Of a DNA stretch of 55,156 bases, positions 22,351-32,008 are shown one piece after another. A model generated the notes under the pieces. It saw nothing but the letters and a program-made list of their open reading frames with translations, searched no databases and was not told where the DNA came from. The position numbers were made by a program, and so were the translations under genes. The stretch is from Bacteroidota bacterium (lineage in GTDB: Bacteria; Bacteroidota; Bacteroidia; Flavobacteriales_F; PHOS-HE28). Each line of letters begins with the position of its first letter. Position 1 is the first letter of the stretch. The stretch spans positions 1 to 55,156 of the forward strand of contig JAFDZF010000006.1 of the NCBI GenBank assembly GCA_018267055.1, read 5' to 3'.

Positions 22351-24603
22351 ATGATGGACACTGAAGGACGCCTGATCATCGTCTCCAACCGGCTGCCGTT
22401 CCGGTCGGAGGAGCGCGGGGGCGGTCCCCTGCTCGTCAAAAGTTCCGGAGGACTGGTCAGCAGCATCGGCTCCTTCCTGCACCGCCGGCTCGGCGAAGGT
22501 GCCGGGACGGCGACCGGCAGGCGGCCGATCTGGGTGGGCGCCACCGATATGCGGGCCAGGCGGGCCGGCAAGCCCGGGGAGGGCGCCGCCGCCGCAGGCC
22601 TGTTCGAGGTGAGCCCCGTGATCCTGCCGGATGCCACGAAGGACCGGCATTACAATGGTTTCTCGAACGATACGCTGTGGCCCTTGTTCCATTATTTCCC
22701 TTCCCTGGCCCGGTATGAGGAAGAGTGGTTCACGCATTACCGCACGGCGAACCGGCTGTTCTTCGATGCCCTTGCGAAAGTGATCGGGCCGGGTGACCGC
22801 GTATGGGTGCACGACTATCACCTCATGCTGTTGCCATCGCTGCTGCGCGGAGCGTTCCCCGACCTGCCGATCGCGTTCTTCCTGCACATCCCCTTCCCTT
22901 CCTACGAAGTCTTCCGCCTGCTGCCGGCGCTCTGGCGCAGGGAGCTGCTGGAAGGCATGCTCGGGGCCGACCTGGTCGGCATGCAGACGCATGATCACGT
23001 GCAGTACTTCCTCAAATCCGTCCAGCAACTGCTGGGGCTGGAACTGGACCTCCGCACCGTGATGGGGCGTTCCCGATCGACGGTGGTGGACGCCTTTCCG
23101 GTCAGCATCGACCCGGAGCGGTTCCGCCGGGCCTTCGATGACCATGCCGTGGTGGCCGAGAAGAACCAGTTGCGGAAGAACATGGCCGGCCGCCGGCTGG
23201 TGCTTTCCGTGGACCGGCTGGACTACACGAAAGGGATCCTCCAACGCCTGCAGGGCTATGAGCACCTGCTCGACACGCGCCCCGATCTCGCGGGCAAGGT
23301 GTCCTACCTCCTCCAGATCGTCCCCTCGCGCGATGCCATCACGAAATACAAGGAGCTCAAGGAGCGCATCGAAGCCACCGTGGGCCGCATCAACGGCCGG
23401 TTCGGGTCGGTGGACTGGCAGCCCGTGATCCACCAGTACCGCTCGGTGGACCATCGGCGGCTGTGCGCCCTTTACCAGGCCGCCGACGTCGCGTTGATCG
23501 CCCCGCTGCGCGACGGCATGAACCTCGTGGCGAAGGAATACGTGGCCGCACGCAAGGACAAGCGCGGGGTGCTCATCCTGAGCGAGACCGCAGGGGCCGC
23601 CAATGAACTGGGCGGGGCCCTGATCATCAACCCCACCGATCGTGCCGCCGTGGCGGATGCCTTATCGCAAGCGCTCGCCATGCCCGCGGAAGAGCAATCG
23701 GCACGCATGGCCGAGATGCAGGAACGCCTTGCCCGGTACGACGTGGTGCGATGGGCCGAGGACCAGTTCCACCAGCTGGACGGGGCCGTCGCGCTGCGGC
23801 GCCGGTTGCAGGTGAAGGAGATCACCACCGACGCACGGAAGACCCTGCTCGCCTCCTACAGGACCGCAACGCGCCGCTGGCTCTTCCTCGACCATGACGG
23901 GACATTGGTGCCCTTCACCAAGCTTCCGGCGGACGCCCTGCCCGGCGACAAGCTCCGCTCGCTCCTGGAACGCCTGCTCAGCGACCCGTGCAATTCGATC
24001 GCGGTGGTCAGCGGACGCGACCGCGGAACGCTCGGCGCCTGGTACGAGCGGCTCCCCATCCACCTGGTGGCCGAGCATGGTGCCTACCTTCGCTCGCCTG
24101 AGGGGCAATGGACATGGACCTCCGTACGCACGGATTGGATGGGCCCGGTGAACGCACTTTTCCAGCAGTTCCAGGACCGCTGCCCGGGATCGCTCGTGGA
24201 GCAGAAGACCACGGCCATCGCGTGGCATTATCGGGGTGCGGCCCCCGACCTCGGCTTCATGCGCTCGCGTGAGCTGATGAACGTGCTGAACGACATGGCG
24301 CGCTCGTTCGACTTCCAGATCATCGAAGGCAACAAGGTGATCGAGGTGCGCCCGATGGGCATCGACAAGGGGTCGGCCGTGAGGCAGCTGCTGGCCTCCC
24401 GCCCCGCCGGGTTCGTGCTTGCGATCGGGGACGACCGCACCGATGAGGACCTTTTCAAGGCCCTCCCACCCGGTGCGTTCAGCATCAAGGTGGGCATCCC
24501 GCCGAGCCACGCCCGGTACTGCATACGCGGGCCGGAAGACGTATCGGCGCTCCTGGCGGCGCTTGTCGATCGGCCGGTGAACACATCCCTGAAGAGCCCC
24601 TGA
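22351..24603 (+). CDS. bifunctional trehalose-6-phosphate synthase / trehalose-phosphatase
   Basis: 750 residues. The N-terminal about 480 form an OtsA-type GT20 glucosyltransferase (LIIVSNRLPFR, then VWVHDYHLMLLP and the nucleotide-sugar region RDGMNLVAKEYVA). The C-terminal part is an OtsB-type HAD phosphatase with DHDGT (Asp514, Asp516) and GDDRTDEDLF. Together they make trehalose from UDP- or other NDP-glucose and glucose-6-phosphate via trehalose-6-phosphate. Fused forms are common in Bacteroidota. The product is an osmoprotectant. The chloride channel gene follows 15 bp later, which fits joint use in osmotic stress. Confidence 0.93.
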   Translation: MMDTEGRLIIVSNRLPFRSEERGGGPLLVKSSGGLVSSIGSFLHRRLGEGAGTATGRRPIWVGATDMRARRAGKPGEGAAAAGLFEVSPVILPDATKDRHYNGFSNDTLWPLFHYFPSLARYEEEWFTHYRTANRLFFDALAKVIGPGDRVWVHDYHLMLLPSLLRGAFPDLPIAFFLHIPFPSYEVFRLLPALWRRELLEGMLGADLVGMQTHDHVQYFLKSVQQLLGLELDLRTVMGRSRSTVVDAFPVSIDPERFRRAFDDHAVVAEKNQLRKNMAGRRLVLSVDRLDYTKGILQRLQGYEHLLDTRPDLAGKVSYLLQIVPSRDAITKYKELKERIEATVGRINGRFGSVDWQPVIHQYRSVDHRRLCALYQAADVALIAPLRDGMNLVAKEYVAARKDKRGVLILSETAGAANELGGALIINPTDRAAVADALSQALAMPAEEQSARMAEMQERLARYDVVRWAEDQFHQLDGAVALRRRLQVKEITTDARKTLLASYRTATRRWLFLDHDGTLVPFTKLPADALPGDKLRSLLERLLSDPCNSIAVVSGRDRGTLGAWYERLPIHLVAEHGAYLRSPEGQWTWTSVRTDWMGPVNALFQQFQDRCPGSLVEQKTTAIAWHYRGAAPDLGFMRSRELMNVLNDMARSFDFQIIEGNKVIEVRPMGIDKGSAVRQLLASRPAGFVLAIGDDRTDEDLFKALPPGAFSIKVGIPPSHARYCIRGPEDVSALLAALVDRPVNTSLKSP

Positions 24604-24618
24604 CGCCGTCCACCGCCC

Positions 24619-25926
24619 ATGAGGATCCGCTATTGGCGCCGCCATTATTTCGGTGAGGACACCTCGCTGATCATCGCGGGCGTGATCATCGGCGTGTTCG
24701 GCGCCTTGGGGGCGGTGGCCCTGAAGGCCGGTGTCAGCCAGGTGACGCGGTCGCTGCACGGCTGGCTCTTCGGCAGCGACCGGGCCTTCCTTGTCCTCGT
24801 CATCCCGCTCGCGGGGATCCTGCTTTCCGTGCTGTTCACCAAGCTCTGGCTGAACGGCGATCTGGGGAGGGGCATCCCGCCCGTGCTGAAGGCGGTGCGC
24901 GAAAAGCACGGCTTCGTCGAGTTCCACAAGCTCTACTCACAGGTGGTCACCAGCATCCTCACCATGGGGACCGGCGGATCGGCGGGGCTGGAGGCTCCCA
25001 TCGCCGTCACGGGTGCGGCCTGGGGGAGCAACATCGCCCGGTGGCTCAAGTTCGACCAGGGCGCCCGGATACTTCTGCTCTCCTGCGGTGCCGCCGCCGG
25101 GATCTCGGCCATCTTCAACGCCCCGATCGCCGGGGCCATCTTCGCGCTGGAGGCCATCCTGATCAACATCGCCATCCCCATGGTGGTGCCGGTGCTCATC
25201 GCCTCCGCGTCCGCGGCCTTCGTCTCCTCCCTGATCTACAAAGGGCAGCCGTTCGTCCTTATCACCGACTCCTGGAATGCGGCCGCACTGCCGTACTACT
25301 TCGGGCTGGCCCTGTTCGCCGCCCTGGTCTCGGTCCACACCATCCGCCTCTACCATGGCCTGGGGGCCCGGTTCTCCCGCATCAAGGACCCCTGGGTGAA
25401 GGCGGTCACGGGCGGGCTCCTGCTGGGGGTGCTCATCCTGTTCTTCCCGCCGCTGCTGGGGGAAGGGTACGACAGCGTGGAGAAGCTGTTGCATGGCCAG
25501 GCATCCCGCCTTGCGGAGCATGCTCCGCTGATGCTGGAGCTGGGTCCGTGGAACCTCGTCGCGCTCGTTCTCGGCCTCATGCTGTTGAAGGTCGTCGCCA
25601 CGTCGCTCACATTGGGCGGCGGAGGCAACGGCGGCATGTTCGGCCCTGCGCTCTTCATCGGCGCCATGTGCGGCTTCGCCTTTGCGCGCACCATGCACCT
25701 GCTCGGCCTGGCGGACCTGAACGAGGTCAACTTCACCGTGGTCGGCATGGCCGCCATCCTCAGCGGCAGCATCCACGTCCCGCTGACCGCCATCTTCCTC
25801 ATCGCCGAGATCACGGGGGGCTATGCCCTGTTCGTCCCGCTCATGCTCGTCTCCGCCATCAGCTACCTGGTCTCCCGCTCGATCCAGCCGTACTCCATCT
25901 ATGGCCAGCCCAGGACGGGCGCATGA
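24619..25926 (+). CDS. ClC-type chloride channel or antiporter, without CBS domains
   Basis: 435 residues with about ten to twelve hydrophobic segments. Selectivity-filter regions of the ClC family are recognisable though divergent: GRGIPPV, GTGGSAGLEAPIA and GNGGMFGPALFIGA. Many Bacteroidota ClC proteins carry C-terminal CBS domains; this one ends right after the last helices. It moves chloride (possibly exchanged for protons). It lies 15 bp after the trehalose gene, probably in the same transcript. Beyond its stop begins the accessory region. Confidence 0.88.
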   Translation: MRIRYWRRHYFGEDTSLIIAGVIIGVFGALGAVALKAGVSQVTRSLHGWLFGSDRAFLVLVIPLAGILLSVLFTKLWLNGDLGRGIPPVLKAVREKHGFVEFHKLYSQVVTSILTMGTGGSAGLEAPIAVTGAAWGSNIARWLKFDQGARILLLSCGAAAGISAIFNAPIAGAIFALEAILINIAIPMVVPVLIASASAAFVSSLIYKGQPFVLITDSWNAAALPYYFGLALFAALVSVHTIRLYHGLGARFSRIKDPWVKAVTGGLLLGVLILFFPPLLGEGYDSVEKLLHGQASRLAEHAPLMLELGPWNLVALVLGLMLLKVVATSLTLGGGGNGGMFGPALFIGAMCGFAFARTMHLLGLADLNEVNFTVVGMAAILSGSIHVPLTAIFLIAEITGGYALFVPLMLVSAISYLVSRSIQPYSIYGQPRTGA

Positions 25927-25952
25927 TCCCCGCACGGGGGGCCGGGAACGAC

Positions 25953-26022
25953 GAACGCGCGCTACCTCCCATCGATGGTGGAGATGCGCGCGTCGCTGAG
26001 TGGCCCCACCAGGACACGAACC
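25953..26022 (-). repeat. degenerate copy of the tRNA-Arg 3' end plus downstream hairpin (candidate att site)
   Basis: Aligned without gaps to 35161-35230 it matches at 50 of 70 positions, and at 44 of 49 positions outside the 21-nt hairpin loop. It covers the T arm and acceptor 3' strand of a tRNA (minus strand CCTGGTGGGGCC) and the GCGCGC hairpin behind it. No matching 5' half of a tRNA follows, so it is a fragment. It has the orientation expected for a displaced 3' end after integration into tRNA-Arg. Confidence 0.7.
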
Positions 26023-26133
26023 CTGTTACCTATGACTTGTTCGTTCCTTCCTCAAGTTCACGCCAGGGCCGCATACGGTCAGTTCATCGGCGGTAAGAAG
26101 GGATAACCTTCGTATGGGTATGGGCAATGAAAA

Positions 26134-26304
26134 GTGACAACCAAGACCTTCGCCTTGGTCGTGGCCCTTGCGATCGCGGCTTCGCTGGACGCCCTCGACC
26201 CGCATCGCGACAGGAATGGCGGAATGTTCAACCCCTGGACGGCAGGGGTGGTCTGATTCATCGTTTTCCTCCATGCCATCTTCCTGTTCAACCTGCACCA
26301 GTGA
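26134..26304 (+). pseudogene. remnant of a small two-helix membrane protein, interrupted by TGA
   Basis: A GTG start gives a signal-like helix (KTFALVVALAIAAS), then DPHRDRNGGMFNPWTAGVV, then TGA (26254-26256), and in the same frame FIVFLHAIFLFNLHQ followed by a second TGA. The two halves read as one 56-codon protein with two membrane helices if the first TGA was once TGG. An extra A after an ATG at 26127 may also have shifted the original start. It has no recognised family. The frame could also be chance. Confidence 0.35.
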
Positions 26305-26356
26305 TCGCGTGCCGCCGCATCGCACGTGGACCTTAGTGCGGGCCATGGCAAGCACG

Positions 26357-26374
26357 ATACCGGTTTACCGGTAT
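26357..26374. promoter_or_regulatory. 18-bp palindrome in the leader of the giant T9SS gene
   Basis: ATACCGGT-TT-ACCGGTAT is a perfect inverted repeat with a 2-nt centre, too tight for a hairpin loop and so more like a protein-binding site. It lies about 180 bp upstream of the beta-helix protein gene. The binding protein is unknown. Confidence 0.35.
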
Positions 26375-26555
26375 TGTTAATCTCACAAGGAGCGGCCTGC
26401 TTTACATTGCTTTTCCTTCCCATCGTTGCGTGCTTCGGAAGACCTCTATGGGAATCTGAAGTAGGCTCCGCGGTCCGCACCGATCCTTCTTTCTTGCCCC
26501 ATCTTCAACATCGATAAGTGCTCCGTTCCAATGTGTCCCCTAATCCCCACTACAC

Positions 26556-29500
26556 ATGCGAAAAGGAGTTCCAATGAAGGCTGCTCTCATCGCAGCCATG
26601 GTGTGTCCTGCGTGGTTGCCTTTTAGTAATGCGGGAAAGGCCCTGGCCCAGACCACCTATTACGTCAATGAAGCGTTCGGCAATGATGTCACGGGCACCG
26701 GCGCGATAGGGGCCCCCTTCCAGACCATCGGCCGATTGATGACCGCAGTGAGCGGCAGTGTGCCCAGCAATACCACGGTGCGGCTCGCCAAGAACGGCAC
26801 GTATCCGGGTACCATCACGGTGGCCGGCGGGGCGACGAACGTGACGATCGGACCCTACAATTCGGGTACGTCCCCCATCATCACCGGAAGCGACCCAGTG
26901 ACGCTTGGGTCGCCAACGGGGAACATCTATCAGGCCAGCATACCCAATGGCGTCATCGTGGGCCATATATACAAGAACGGTATCCTGCAAACGCTGGCCC
27001 GGTACCCGAACGTGGACGACCCGGACAATGGATGGCTGCGCAACCAGCAGTTCACGCAGAACGTGACCGTGGGAGGGAATACCTACGACCAGTTGGAAGG
27101 TACCGTCGCGGTACCGGTGACGCCGGATCCCATCGGAGCCACCATCGTGGTGCGTGCCACCAACTGGAGCTATGAGCGCAGCGAGGTGCTGGACGTTCTC
27201 CCCAGCCCTTCGGCCTTGCTGCTCCCTGACAACTCACCGCTGGATCTGCAAGGCTATCACTGGGGCTATTTCCTGGAGAACAAATACGATTTCCTGGACC
27301 AGAACGGCGAGTGGTACTTCGACCCGGGCACGGGCTCGGGCGGCACGCTCTATTTCTACTGGGACGGTGGCAGCGCGCCCACGGGCGTGCGCATGGCCGT
27401 GCGCGATGCCGGCATCGCCATGGGCTCGCCCAGCACGAAACAGACCATCTTCATCGGTGACATCGTCTTCGAGCATCAGACCGGAGCAGCCATCACCACG
27501 AACTACTGCAATGGGTTGACAGTGGTCGGTTGCACGTTCAGGGACCTCTACCAGGGGATCAACAACGATGCAGCGGGCACCAACACCAACAACACCTTCA
27601 CCGGCAACACGTTCACGGACATCTATGATCGAGCCATCCGGACCTCGGCTGCCAACGCGACCATATCGAGCAGTACGTTCGAGAACATTGGCATCATCCC
27701 CGGCCTGGGGGAGGACAATTGGGGCTACCAGGGCGTGAACTCCAGTGGTACGAATTGCACCATCCAATACAACCGGTTCATCAACATCGGCTACACGGCC
27801 ATCGGGTTGGCGGGCAGTGGCTTGGTGCGGAACAACTACATCCGGAACGGCCTCGCCATCCTGAACGATGGGGGCGGCATCGCCCTGGACATGAGCGACG
27901 GCCTTACCATTGAGAACAACGTCATTGCCGGCCTGGGCGACCCGGACGTGAACCTCATCAGCTCAGCGGACAATTACAGTGCTTATCACCCCATCTCCTA
28001 TGGCATCTACTTCGGCGACCGCTCCATCAAGCACACCACGGTGCGTGGCAATACCGTGACCGGCTGTGCCGCGGGCATCCATGTGGACCATTCCCTGGAG
28101 AGCGAGGACGCCTTGGTGGAGGACAACATCCTCTTCGGCAACGACATCCAGCTGAGCATGACGGACTATTCCAATTACAAGCAGTGGACCGTTGGAATGA
28201 CGACCTATGGGGGCGACAACGACCCCATTTCGGACCAGGGGGCCGGCAACGGGAACACACCGAACTACAAGGCCTCCTATGACGACACCTACGACAACAA
28301 CATCCTGTACTGCTTGCGCGAGGACCAGGTGTGCATGCGTCAAGGCCACATCTGGCCTGGTGACAACACCGAACTGGTGGACTTCGGCGACTTCACCAGC
28401 AACCACTACTTCAACCCCTTCAGCGACGTGCCTATCCTGCAAGAGGTGAAGTATGCCGTGTCCGGTGTTACCAACGAACTGGGACCGCGTGCCATCCCGT
28501 GGAGCCTGGAGGGCTGGCAGGCCATGAGCAGCCAGGACGCCACGGCGAACGAAAGCCCGTTCCACTTGCGTGACTATTCCGTGGTGACCACGGGCAGCCT
28601 GGAAAGCGCCTTGTCCGACGACTTCAACGGTGGGGTCACCGGTTGGACACCGAGCGTATCCTGCCCGCCCAGTGGCCTCTCCCTGGGCGGTGGCGACAAC
28701 GCTTTGCGCAGTACGGACTGCGCCTGGATCGAAAAGGGATGTTGCTACCAGTACATCGGTGCGGGTGGCACTCCTTCCTTGGCGGCCGGCCTCTACAAGT
28801 TCAACTTCAAGGCGCGATCGGCCGATACCGACGCCCTACGGCTCGATCCGGTCTACGATGCAGGCACCAAGTTCCGTGGCCCCAAGTACCTCGCCTTGGG
28901 CAGTGGTTGGCGCGACTATGAGTTCGTCATCGAAGCCACCGACGAGGGCGCGAACGACTTTCTCTTCACCGCATTCCAGAACGTGCAGTTCAGCCTGGGG
29001 GCGCTGTCGACGTCCACCGTGGACTTAAACGACGTAGAGGTGCGGCCCTGCACCATCGACCCCGACCACGGGGACGTCATCGCCGCGGAACATATCCTCC
29101 GCTACAACCTCACAGGTGCCGGGGTCACCGGAGATCCGAACAGTGTGGCGAGCTTCGAGTTGGAAGGGTGCTGGAGCGACGTGTTCGGCACCATCCACAC
29201 CGGCACGGTGACCCTGGACCCGTGGGAAAGCATTGTGCTCTATCGCCTGGACACGCACTATGACATGGACGGCAACTTCAACATCACCGGTACGGAGACC
29301 TGGAACTCCGATCGCTCGGTGCGGGGTGCGGTGGTGGTGAAGAGCGGCGGATACCTGACCGTGGACGGGGCCACCATCGGCTTCGCGGACAGCCGGCAAT
29401 GCGGCGTGCCCACATACCTGAAGGTGGAGAAGGGAGGACGGCTGGACATCGTGAACGGCGGAACGCTCACGAGCGTGCCCATCTGCGGGAACAAGAGCAT

Positions 29501-31943
29501 GTGGGACGGCGTACGGGTGGAAGGGGTTCCGATCACCTCCAGTTCGTCCGGCCTGGTGTACATGCGCTCAGGCGGTACCATCAGCAATGCCCTCACGGGC
29601 CTGCTGGCGGGAACGGCCGATCCGATGGCCCCGGGATACACCAACACCACGGCGGGCATCCGCAACGGCCTCATCGACGCCAAAGGCGCGTTCTTCACCA
29701 ACAACCTGCACGACGTGGTCATCCTCGGCCTGCCAGCCACGTCGTTCGGAGCGCACTACTTCGACATCCCCTTCTTCCAGGAAGTGGAGTTCAAGACGAC
29801 GGCGCATTTGAATTATGCCGACCTGGACCCGGTCGTGCATGTGCGTGTGAGCGAACATGGGCAGACCAAGTTCTACGGCTGCACTTTCGCCAATGACATC
29901 GGCGAGCATGAAGAGAGCCTGCGTATGGGGCAGGGCCTGGAGCTCTTCAACTCCAATGCCTCCGTGTGGCCCACGCACACCGCCAACACCGGCATCTTCC
30001 GCAACCTCGACCACGGTATCCATGCCGTGAACCCCGGGGGCAGCCCCTACACCAACGTGGTGGAGCACACCTTCACCGACAACATCTGCGGGGCCTACTT
30101 GGCCGATGTGGTCAGCTTCGGGCTGCTGGACAATACCTTCGAGATAGGACGGTGGTTGGACGTGCTCTTCACCAACCCGGACGAAACATTCTGGGATGGA
30201 TTCCACCGTGGCATCTTCACTACCGGTGGATACGGGTTCGATATCCGGGATAATGACCTCATGGCCACACCAAGCCTGCAGGAATGGGCCCCTCGGGAGG
30301 GCATCGTGGTCGGCTATACCCGCGACCACAACGACATCGTGGAGAAGAACGCGGCCAATGACCTCGACCGTGCCTTTGGAGGTGAGGGCGTTTGCGTGGA
30401 CGTCACCGATCCCGACATCGTGGGCCTGCAGTTCCACTGCAACACCAACCTGAACAACATCACCGACCTGTTCTCGCGTACCGTTGCTGCTGATGTCAAC
30501 GGTACGGACGACCACACCATCCGGGGCCACCAGGCCGCGGCCAGTTTCATGGCGGGCAACACCTTCGACAACGCGTCGGGGAACCTCGATTTCGAGATCG
30601 AGCCCGGTGCCACGCCCTTGCTGTCCACCATCAGCTACTACCACCATCCGGTGGCTGCGAACGAGACCCCGGTGTACTACACCAATGCCGGCGCCACCGT
30701 GCTGGTGCCCGTGGCCAATGCACCGGAAGTGCCTTCGGCCTGCGATCCCTTCTTCGAGGGAGGCGAGGAAGGGTTCCGGTCCGGGGAGGGGGGCGACGAA
30801 CGGGCCGCATTGCGAGCGGCCCTGGTGGAACAGCGCGCGGCCTATGATGCGGCGCGGGCGCACTATGCCGCCCTGATCGACGATGGCGACACCGAGGCCA
30901 TGATACAGGCGATCAGCACGGCCGGCCCGGCGGATATGGCAGCCCTGCGGACCACCTTGTTGGCGCAAAGTCCCTATTTGAGCACGGAGGCCCTGAAGGC
31001 CGTGGTGGAGCAGCCGTGGATGGCCGACCTTGCGAAGGCCGAGGTGCTGGTGGCGGATCCCGAGGCCACGTCCAGGAAGGGCTTCCTGGCCTGGTCCACC
31101 GGGGAAGCGGCCTTGCCGATCACGGACTCCACCGAGGCCGCGGTGCTGGCCAGCTGGGCATCGCCCACGGAGCGTGCCACGCTGGAGGACGAGCTGGGCA
31201 CCCTGCACACCCGGCTCACCCGTTCGGTGGGCCGCCTGGTCCGGCTGTACCGGATGGACACCGTGCCCGTTCCGGCGGATACGGTGATCGCCGCCTGGCG
31301 CTACCTGCCCACCAAGGGGGCACGCTACGCGGAAGCCGCCCTGCTCATGGGCGAAGGGCGCTATGCGGAGGCGCGGGACGTGGTGGACGACATGGATGCC
31401 GAACTGGCGATGGCCGCCACCGACCTGGCCGAACAGGCCCGCATGCTGGCCTACCTGGATGTGCTGGCCACCGCGCAGGCGGAGGAGCGCGACAGCCACC
31501 ACCTGGACAGCACGGAGGTGCAGGCCCTGCTGGACATGGTGGGCGAGCATTACGACCGCCCGGCCAACTGGGCCAGCAACCTGCTCTGCGCCGTGTACCA
31601 CCATTGCCGTCCCCCCTACACCGGTGGCGGTGGCCGAGCGGAGCAACGCAGCATGCCTGCGGTGCCGCCGCGCGCGGCGGCGGTGGCCGATCGCTTCAGC
31701 GCCGTGCCCAATCCCGCGCAGCACCAGGTCACCTTCACCTATGCCCTCTCCGGAACACCCAATGCCTCCGGGACCATCCGCATCCGCGACGGCCTGGGCC
31801 GCCTGCTGGCCATGCTGCCGATGACCGGTCAGCAAGGGCAAAGCAGTTACACGGTGGACGGCCTGCCCGCTGGCGTGTATCTTGTGGAATATGCCCCGGC
31901 GAGCGGAGCAGGCTACACCGAGAAACTGATGGTACGACCGTGA
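26556..31943 (+). CDS. giant secreted beta-helix protein with T9SS type A sorting domain
   Basis: 1795 residues. A signal peptide ends at ALAQ (about residue 32). A right-handed parallel beta-helix region follows (YYVNEAFGNDVTGTGAIGAPF, then many N/T/G-rich coils such as NNTFTGNTFTDIY), to about 680. A jelly-roll-like segment (about 690-830) and a second beta-helix-like region (about 930-1390) come next, then an Ala-rich helical domain (about 1410-1680), a Gly linker and a type A sorting domain (VPNPAQHQVTF to EKLMVRP). Probably a surface adhesin or polysaccharide-active protein. The ATG at 26574 has AAAGGAG 5 nt upstream and is an alternative start. The stop overlaps the next start (GTGA). 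Confidence 0.85.
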   Translation: MRKGVPMKAALIAAMVCPAWLPFSNAGKALAQTTYYVNEAFGNDVTGTGAIGAPFQTIGRLMTAVSGSVPSNTTVRLAKNGTYPGTITVAGGATNVTIGPYNSGTSPIITGSDPVTLGSPTGNIYQASIPNGVIVGHIYKNGILQTLARYPNVDDPDNGWLRNQQFTQNVTVGGNTYDQLEGTVAVPVTPDPIGATIVVRATNWSYERSEVLDVLPSPSALLLPDNSPLDLQGYHWGYFLENKYDFLDQNGEWYFDPGTGSGGTLYFYWDGGSAPTGVRMAVRDAGIAMGSPSTKQTIFIGDIVFEHQTGAAITTNYCNGLTVVGCTFRDLYQGINNDAAGTNTNNTFTGNTFTDIYDRAIRTSAANATISSSTFENIGIIPGLGEDNWGYQGVNSSGTNCTIQYNRFINIGYTAIGLAGSGLVRNNYIRNGLAILNDGGGIALDMSDGLTIENNVIAGLGDPDVNLISSADNYSAYHPISYGIYFGDRSIKHTTVRGNTVTGCAAGIHVDHSLESEDALVEDNILFGNDIQLSMTDYSNYKQWTVGMTTYGGDNDPISDQGAGNGNTPNYKASYDDTYDNNILYCLREDQVCMRQGHIWPGDNTELVDFGDFTSNHYFNPFSDVPILQEVKYAVSGVTNELGPRAIPWSLEGWQAMSSQDATANESPFHLRDYSVVTTGSLESALSDDFNGGVTGWTPSVSCPPSGLSLGGGDNALRSTDCAWIEKGCCYQYIGAGGTPSLAAGLYKFNFKARSADTDALRLDPVYDAGTKFRGPKYLALGSGWRDYEFVIEATDEGANDFLFTAFQNVQFSLGALSTSTVDLNDVEVRPCTIDPDHGDVIAAEHILRYNLTGAGVTGDPNSVASFELEGCWSDVFGTIHTGTVTLDPWESIVLYRLDTHYDMDGNFNITGTETWNSDRSVRGAVVVKSGGYLTVDGATIGFADSRQCGVPTYLKVEKGGRLDIVNGGTLTSVPICGNKSMWDGVRVEGVPITSSSSGLVYMRSGGTISNALTGLLAGTADPMAPGYTNTTAGIRNGLIDAKGAFFTNNLHDVVILGLPATSFGAHYFDIPFFQEVEFKTTAHLNYADLDPVVHVRVSEHGQTKFYGCTFANDIGEHEESLRMGQGLELFNSNASVWPTHTANTGIFRNLDHGIHAVNPGGSPYTNVVEHTFTDNICGAYLADVVSFGLLDNTFEIGRWLDVLFTNPDETFWDGFHRGIFTTGGYGFDIRDNDLMATPSLQEWAPREGIVVGYTRDHNDIVEKNAANDLDRAFGGEGVCVDVTDPDIVGLQFHCNTNLNNITDLFSRTVAADVNGTDDHTIRGHQAAASFMAGNTFDNASGNLDFEIEPGATPLLSTISYYHHPVAANETPVYYTNAGATVLVPVANAPEVPSACDPFFEGGEEGFRSGEGGDERAALRAALVEQRAAYDAARAHYAALIDDGDTEAMIQAISTAGPADMAALRTTLLAQSPYLSTEALKAVVEQPWMADLAKAEVLVADPEATSRKGFLAWSTGEAALPITDSTEAAVLASWASPTERATLEDELGTLHTRLTRSVGRLVRLYRMDTVPVPADTVIAAWRYLPTKGARYAEAALLMGEGRYAEARDVVDDMDAELAMAATDLAEQARMLAYLDVLATAQAEERDSHHLDSTEVQALLDMVGEHYDRPANWASNLLCAVYHHCRPPYTGGGGRAEQRSMPAVPPRAAAVADRFSAVPNPAQHQVTFTYALSGTPNASGTIRIRDGLGRLLAMLPMTGQQGQSSYTVDGLPAGVYLVEYAPASGAGYTEKLMVRP

Positions 31944-32008
31944 AGTTCCCTGATCGACATACGCTGTTGACCACGATGGCCGCCTGTTGGGCGGCCATCG
32001 TGGCTTCC
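31878..32008 (+). repeat. duplication junction, copy 1
   Basis: The end of the beta-helix gene (sorting-domain tail) and the start of the next gene are almost identical to 33362-33493, offset by 1484 bp. This marks the edge of a tandem duplication that joined a sorting-domain end to a new signal peptide. Confidence 0.75.

Larger units (their letters stand above)
25927..26555. other. intergenic region at the left edge of the accessory segment
   Basis: 629 bp, visibly less GC-rich than the neighbouring genes toward its right half. It contains a 70-bp copy of the tRNA-Arg 3' end and hairpin (25953-26022), a broken small reading frame (26134-26304) and an 18-bp palindrome (26357-26374). No intact gene was recognised. 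Confidence 0.5.

Noticed and set aside
26127-26336. Plus-strand ATG frame of 69 codons in the island edge
   Set aside because: Arg/Pro-rich with no structure; the neighbouring frame starting at 26134 gives a much more protein-like (though broken) translation.
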